This document shows, piece after piece, positions 60,031 through 64,000 of a DNA stretch of 64,000 nt. Position numbers and translations under genes: made by a program. The stretch is from Meghimatium bilineatum (taxonomy: Eukaryota > Mollusca > Gastropoda > Stylommatophora > Philomycidae), in NCBI GenBank assembly GCA_034231615.1, contig CM067316.1, positions 31,932,009-31,996,008 on the forward strand, given 5' to 3'. Position 1 is the stretch's first letter, and every line of letters starts with the position of its first letter. The notes beneath the pieces are model-generated. The model saw nothing but the letters and a program-made list of their open reading frames with translations, was not told the origin of the DNA and did not search any database.

Positions 60031-60203
60031 CTAAAATATAAAATCATAACTTTCAATGAAGAAAACAAGTCATAGAAAAAAGAAAGGTTGTGCTCTTTAT
60101 ATAACATGTGTATATTAAATGCCTGGGTTCTATATCACATATGAATGTTTGAATGTGTGAAGTGCAAAAAATTCAAATTTCTTTCAAATCAAAATAGAAA
60201 TCA

Positions 60204-60405
60204 GGGAGCTGTCGAGGGTGGAAGAAGCAGAGGAGGACAAATAAAGACATGGACAGACAACATCAAGGAATGGACAGGGCAAGATATTTCCACACTCATC
60301 CGCATCGCTGAGGATTGAATTTGCTGGAGGACTCTGTGTGCTGAAGCATCCAATGTGGTACCCCTACGATCCTGAAGGGTTACGGGTTTATTGATTGATT
60401 GATTG
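60204..60405 (+). mobile_element. LINE group 7, 5'-truncated insertion with target-site duplication
   Basis: 202 bp flanked by a perfect 10-bp ATAGAAATCA (60194-60203 and 60406-60415). It encodes RGGQIKTWTDNIKEWTGQDI, then STLIRIAED, and ends in (TTGA)n after gttacgggttta. Confidence 0.88.
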
Positions 60406-60499
60406 ATAGAAATCATACTGAAACAGTAGCATTGTGCTTGAACAAAGGTTTTCAAAAATTACCCAACATTATTACCTAATTTATTTATTACCAAATTTA

Positions 60500-60720
60500 C
60501 CAATTTTGGTAATTTATTGAAACAGGTCCATAGAGTTTTGCTTTCTGTGTTGTTTCTCTGGGTCAGTGTTTTTGTCTCTGAATTTCATATTCAGGGCAAT
60601 TGTGACATATATGCTCTGTAGTCTGAGGTTGTCTGTCCACATGTACACAATTTTGTCAAACTCGAACATTGTATACTGTGGTTGGGTAGTCAGTTGTGTT
60701 CTGTTCTGAGACATAAAATT
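60500..60720 (-). mobile_element. LINE RNase H-type C-terminal remnant
   Basis: In broken minus-strand frames: HVDRQPQTTEHICHNCPEYE, then IQRQKH*PRETTQ. This is the CG...TxEHIxxxCPxYxxQRxxxWP end of group 5-type LINEs. Confidence 0.55.
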
Positions 60721-60797
60721 TCTTGTCTATTCAGTAACACAGCTTGTTCTAGTCTATTCATAATTTTGCAGTCATCTTTATTGGTTTGGTGCTCTTA

Positions 60798-60836
60798 AAA
60801 CTCTCTCTCTCTCACACACTCTCTCTCTCTCTCTCA
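60798..60836. repeat. (CT)n microsatellite
   Basis: Mostly CT dinucleotides with a short CACACA interruption. Confidence 0.95.
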
Positions 60837-61914
60837 TTTATTATTATTAGAATACTTTCTATATTAACCATAATTAATAACTGTACTCCTTTGGTTGACA
60901 ATAACTGTAAAAAAAACCAATCTAATTCTGTTGATCAGAGGTGATCATAATCATATGGGGCACAGGGTGACTGCTGTACAGCGGACAACACATAATATAA
61001 CAATAGGACAGATCAAAATATGGTGGTATCTGATGGTAAATGGATAAAAGAAAATATAATAAAATGGCAGAGGATTATATGTAACAAGGTTTCAAATATA
61101 AAGTCTTGATAAGAACCCAAAAAATCACAAAACTATTAACTAAGCTAGATTATATTGCATTCTGGCAGAACAAGTAAAACTAAAACCATATGTCAGAAAT
61201 AAGACACACTTGCCTTGGACACAACCAGAAATGGCATGACTACAAAAAATACACTAAGGAAAAACAAAACATCCCTGCAGACTTGTCACAAAATACTAAT
61301 CTATACAGGATGTACAGCAAGGGCTAAGAAAACATCCAGGCAAGAGCCAAGGTGAACAGACATATACAAATGATAGACACCAGGGCAAGGAACAAGATGC
61401 CAAATGGGAAGGATATGTTGATTAAAAGATAATACTGAGGTTCATGTCACCAGAATACAAATAGGTCATGATCAAGGAGGATAACATTATGTTTTGTTTG
61501 TTCATATCCTCAGGAAATACAAGCAATTTATTATTGCTTCAGATGTGCAGTGCAGTGGTCTCTTCAGAGCTCTCTTTCATACACAGAAGACTTAAGTTTT
61601 TTTCTAGTGAAGAAGCCTTCTACTCACGAGATCAGCTGGTATTTTGCTTGGAAACTAGATGCTGGCTTTATTTGAATATGTGTGAAAATCTAGCGATCAG
61701 TCTGAGATCATTACAACTGATTTCTACTGGCTGTGCATCATGCCTTTGTTTGTCACCATGGACACAATGTGCGCTAAATTGGGATTCATACTTCTAAAGT
61801 GATGCATTTGACTTTTATCATGATTTTCTTTGGCTGTCAATACAAAGTGCCAATGAAAATCCTGGGAAAAGTCAAATGACACGCACGCACGCGCGCGCGC
61901 CCGCCCGCCATTAG
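60837..61914. other. Upstream intron, unassigned part
   Basis: A short (CG)/(CA) alternating run at about 61882-61908. No exon with EGF-like cysteine spacing is found here on the minus strand. Confidence 0.45.
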
Positions 61915-62050
61915 TAACCATTGCAGCTTTTCTCAGACACTTCATTTCACAAGTAACAATTTTCCTTTGCTGCGAGGCTGTTAAAGACCATGTTTGACGT
62001 TGGTAGCAGAGTTTAGGTATAAAAATTGTAGATATTATCTGTTTATATAT
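61915..62050 (-). mobile_element. LINE group 4 scrap
   Basis: IISTIFIPKLCYQRQTWSLT, then TCEMKCLRKAAMVT, matching the RT thumb segments of 16090 and 57060. Confidence 0.55.
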
Positions 62051-62198
62051 ACACGCACACATGCACATATGTGGAAGATCATTTGTTATCAATTTTACTA
62101 CCAGGAAAAGATTGTCGCTCTTCCCAAAACATTCTCGTCCAATCATTCACTGTTTAAAACACAGCTTGCACTCTTTGATGAATTTTAGTTGGTCGACA

Positions 62199-63306
62199 AA
62201 GTACTAATTCAAGCAGAAAAGTTTCAGTGTATGCCAAGTCATCCAATGAAGGAAAGATTCCAAAATCTAGCAATGGGGCGACTGAAAAGAAGCAGCTTTA
62301 TCCATCAAGCTAAACGACTCCGTAGACAACTTACAGACCTACCTGAAGTTGACAGCCCCTTAAGGTCTGTTCCAGAACAAACCCTGTGGAGTGAAAGGCA
62401 TGGAATGTCAATATACATTCAGACCCATGTGAAAGGAATACTAAGCGAGGACGAACAGAACAGTGTGAAGCGAAGGACAGTCACCCTGTTTCCTGGATGA
62501 GGAATATCAACAAGATATATGGGTCAGAGTATACACAGATGGGTCAGCACAGAATGCTGTGAGGAATGGAGGTGCAGGTGTATATAGAGAATATCCACAC
62601 AAGCCTAGAGATACAATCAGAACACCGACAGGGAAATTCTGCAATAATTATGATGCAGAAATCCAGGCAATTAGTGTGGCAGCTAAAAAAAAACTGCTGA
62701 ACTTCAACTCTGGCCTACAGTCTGTGGTATTCCTGACAGATGCAAGGTCAGAGCTTCAAGCTCTCCAGTCTGGAAAACTAACAGACTTGAAAAAACTACT
62801 TAGCGAATTGTCGTACCAGTATAGGGTAACCATTCAGTGGATACCCTCTCACTGTGGAATACCAGGAAATGAAAAAGCAGACCAACTGGCTAAGGAAGGT
62901 GCTGCCGAAGACCAACCAGATATACCAATCACCTACCATCAGAAAAAACAGATGATCAAGTCAATAAGAAAGCCACAGACACGAACACAAGATGACTATC
63001 ACATTATGAACAGATCAGAACGAGTTATAATTCTACGTCTCAGAACAGGACACAACTGACTCCGCAGTCACATGTATACAAAGTTCAAGATTGGCAACAG
63101 GGCCATGTGTACATGTGGACGGGCAGCACAGAGTGCCAAACATATACTTCAAGAGTGTTCTGAGCATGAAACGCTGAGGCAGACATATTGGCCAGAGGAA
63201 ACAACACTGGAATCAAAGCTCTATGGGACACTGTATGAACTACAAAAGACAGTGAGACAGAATTACAGATATAGACATGTTTCAAGTGAACGAAAGAAGA
63301 AGAAGA
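62199..63306 (+). mobile_element. LINE group 5 relative, RNase H to 3' end, with target-site duplication
   Basis: 1108 bp flanked by a perfect 12-bp AGTTGGTCGACA (62187-62198 and 63307-63318). In order: RT C-terminal linker (FIHQAKRLRRQL...), a frame change at about 62500, RNase H starting VYTDGSAQNAVRNGGAG with DARSELQAL and WIPSHCGIPGNEKADQLAKE, a stop at 63057, then RAMCTCGRAAQSAKHILQEC. It ends in (GAA)n. The RNase H residues Asp (YTDGS), Glu (DAEIQAI), Asp (LTDARS) and Asp (EKADQ) are all kept. 5'-truncated and frameshifted, so inactive. Confidence 0.93.
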
Positions 63307-63318
63307 AGTTGGTCGACA

Positions 63319-64000
63319 TCCTTCGGCTGTAACAAACTGAATCACTGCTCATTGGAGAAATTTGAAAGGATTCGTTATCATATTAGCCCTGCTGTCAACT
63401 GCCTGCACAGGGCACCAAGCATGCACAGAGAATGGCCATGAGACCATTTGTTCATTAATGTGTACTTATTACATCAGTGATGACATCTTCAAGATTCTCG
63501 TGTGCTAGCATTGGTGATGCAGAACAGGCAGGTTTCATTTGATAGCGCCTCATATATGTTTTCCGTGACTACAAATGAGATACTGCACAAATGATAAAAA
63601 TTAAACTAATTTTGTATTGTAAACTCTCCGTCTGTGTGGCAACTGGAGCCTCTACTTCTAGTTCAAGGAAGAAAGAATAAGCTCCTGTCCTTTTTAGACA
63701 GGGAATGCTTGGTGTGCCATCACTGCAGATGGCTCAATAGGTCTAACAAAAAGTGATGATGTGGTTGGCCCAGACATGTATGCTGCTCTCCTGGCAAGAC
63801 ATCATGATTCTGGGATACTGCCACACTAGAATCCCTCCCTTCAGTGACTACAAATGCATCTACACATTTTCCCCACCCCAACATAACCATGCCTTTAAGA
63901 CCTCATGATTTTGGGTCTCACTGTAGTTAATCAACTGATGAAAACATATGCTTTTGTCAGAAAGGCTAAGGGTTATCTGCTCATAGCTAAAGGAATTACT
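63319..64000. other. Upstream intron, unassigned end of window
   Basis: No exon, repeat or coding motif recognised. Confidence 0.45.

Larger units (their letters stand above)
58115..58850. repeat. Interrupted short minisatellite (about 47-65 bp units)
   Basis: Units of gctgctattgaatgcaaatg + tttactatggaac recur at about 58120, 58200, 58245, 58435, 58705, 58750 and 58800. The array is broken by a SINE-B (58267-58431) and a LINE tail (58475-58690). Confidence 0.8.

Noticed and set aside
59037-59177. Cys-rich plus-strand frame as an EGF module
   Set aside because: It is on the wrong strand for the gene, the Cys spacing does not fit EGF, and there are no flanking phase-1 splice sites.
1-64000. 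CRISPR array, operon, bacterial origin or rRNA
   Set aside because: The tandem arrays have no unique spacers, and the coding is split by spliceosomal introns. Nothing bacterial is present.

Overview
This is animal (metazoan) genomic DNA: AT-rich, intron-dense and full of degraded transposons. Nothing here is organised like bacterial DNA. The one host gene I can support is a receptor-type protein tyrosine phosphatase (RPTP) on the minus strand. I assembled 19 exons by hand between 60030 (5' side) and 4459 (stop codon). All 18 introns have GT/AG ends, and every phase joins into one stop-free frame of 724 codons plus stop. The product runs: one extracellular EGF-like module, a transmembrane helix, a basic stop-transfer stretch, a juxtamembrane wedge, catalytic PTP domain D1 (HCSAGIGRTG), membrane-distal PTP domain D2, and a short C-terminus. 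The exon that opens the window is phase 1 at its 5' edge, so more extracellular exons and the promoter lie beyond 64000. EGF-like modules on an R2B-like (PTPRM/K/T-like) cytoplasmic half, together with the repeat types, suggest an invertebrate, perhaps a lophotrochozoan such as a mollusc. That assignment is an inference from memory and is weak.

Layout, left to right. 1-4458 is the 3' flank: a group 2 LINE tail, a complete SINE-A with target-site duplication, and a pogo/Tigger-like DNA transposon ending about 100 bp after the stop codon. 4459-23188 holds exons 19 to 13 (D2). The last intron carries a 29-bp minisatellite split into four islands, and the other introns hold LINE and SINE debris. 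23189-28451 is the D1-D2 linker intron, with a second Tigger-like copy and a 1.85-kb pyrimidine minisatellite abutting a SINE-A. 28452-48499 holds exons 12 to 5 (D1), including a 62-bp tandem triplication across the exon 12 splice donor. 48500-60030 holds exons 4 to 1 (juxtamembrane, TM, EGF), with a large inverted repeat and a dead mariner in its introns. 60031-64000 is an upstream intron with three LINE insertions, two of them carrying perfect target-site duplications.

Repeat families named here for convenience. SINE-A and SINE-B end in GAA repeats. SINE-T has a tRNA-like promoter. SINE-D is a shorter tRNA-like repeat. There are several groups of non-LTR retrotransposon (LINE) fragments. 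All LINE open frames seen are broken or 5'-truncated. SINE-A, SINE-B and the RNase H-bearing LINE group 5 share the same 3' terminal motif (aacgc(a/t)gaagaagaag), which suggests a SINE/LINE partnership.

The most notable observations are: the triplicated splice donor of exon 12; an exon-for-exon correspondence between D1 and D2 (same intron positions and phases); a Ser in the D1 WPD loop (WSD) and a Lys in place of the P-loop Arg in D2; and a minisatellite that appears to have grown out of a SINE tail. I found no unprecedented multi-gene system. Many long open frames at 25.9-28.0 kb are artefacts of the pyrimidine minisatellite. Boundaries of degraded repeats are approximate unless a target-site duplication is given.
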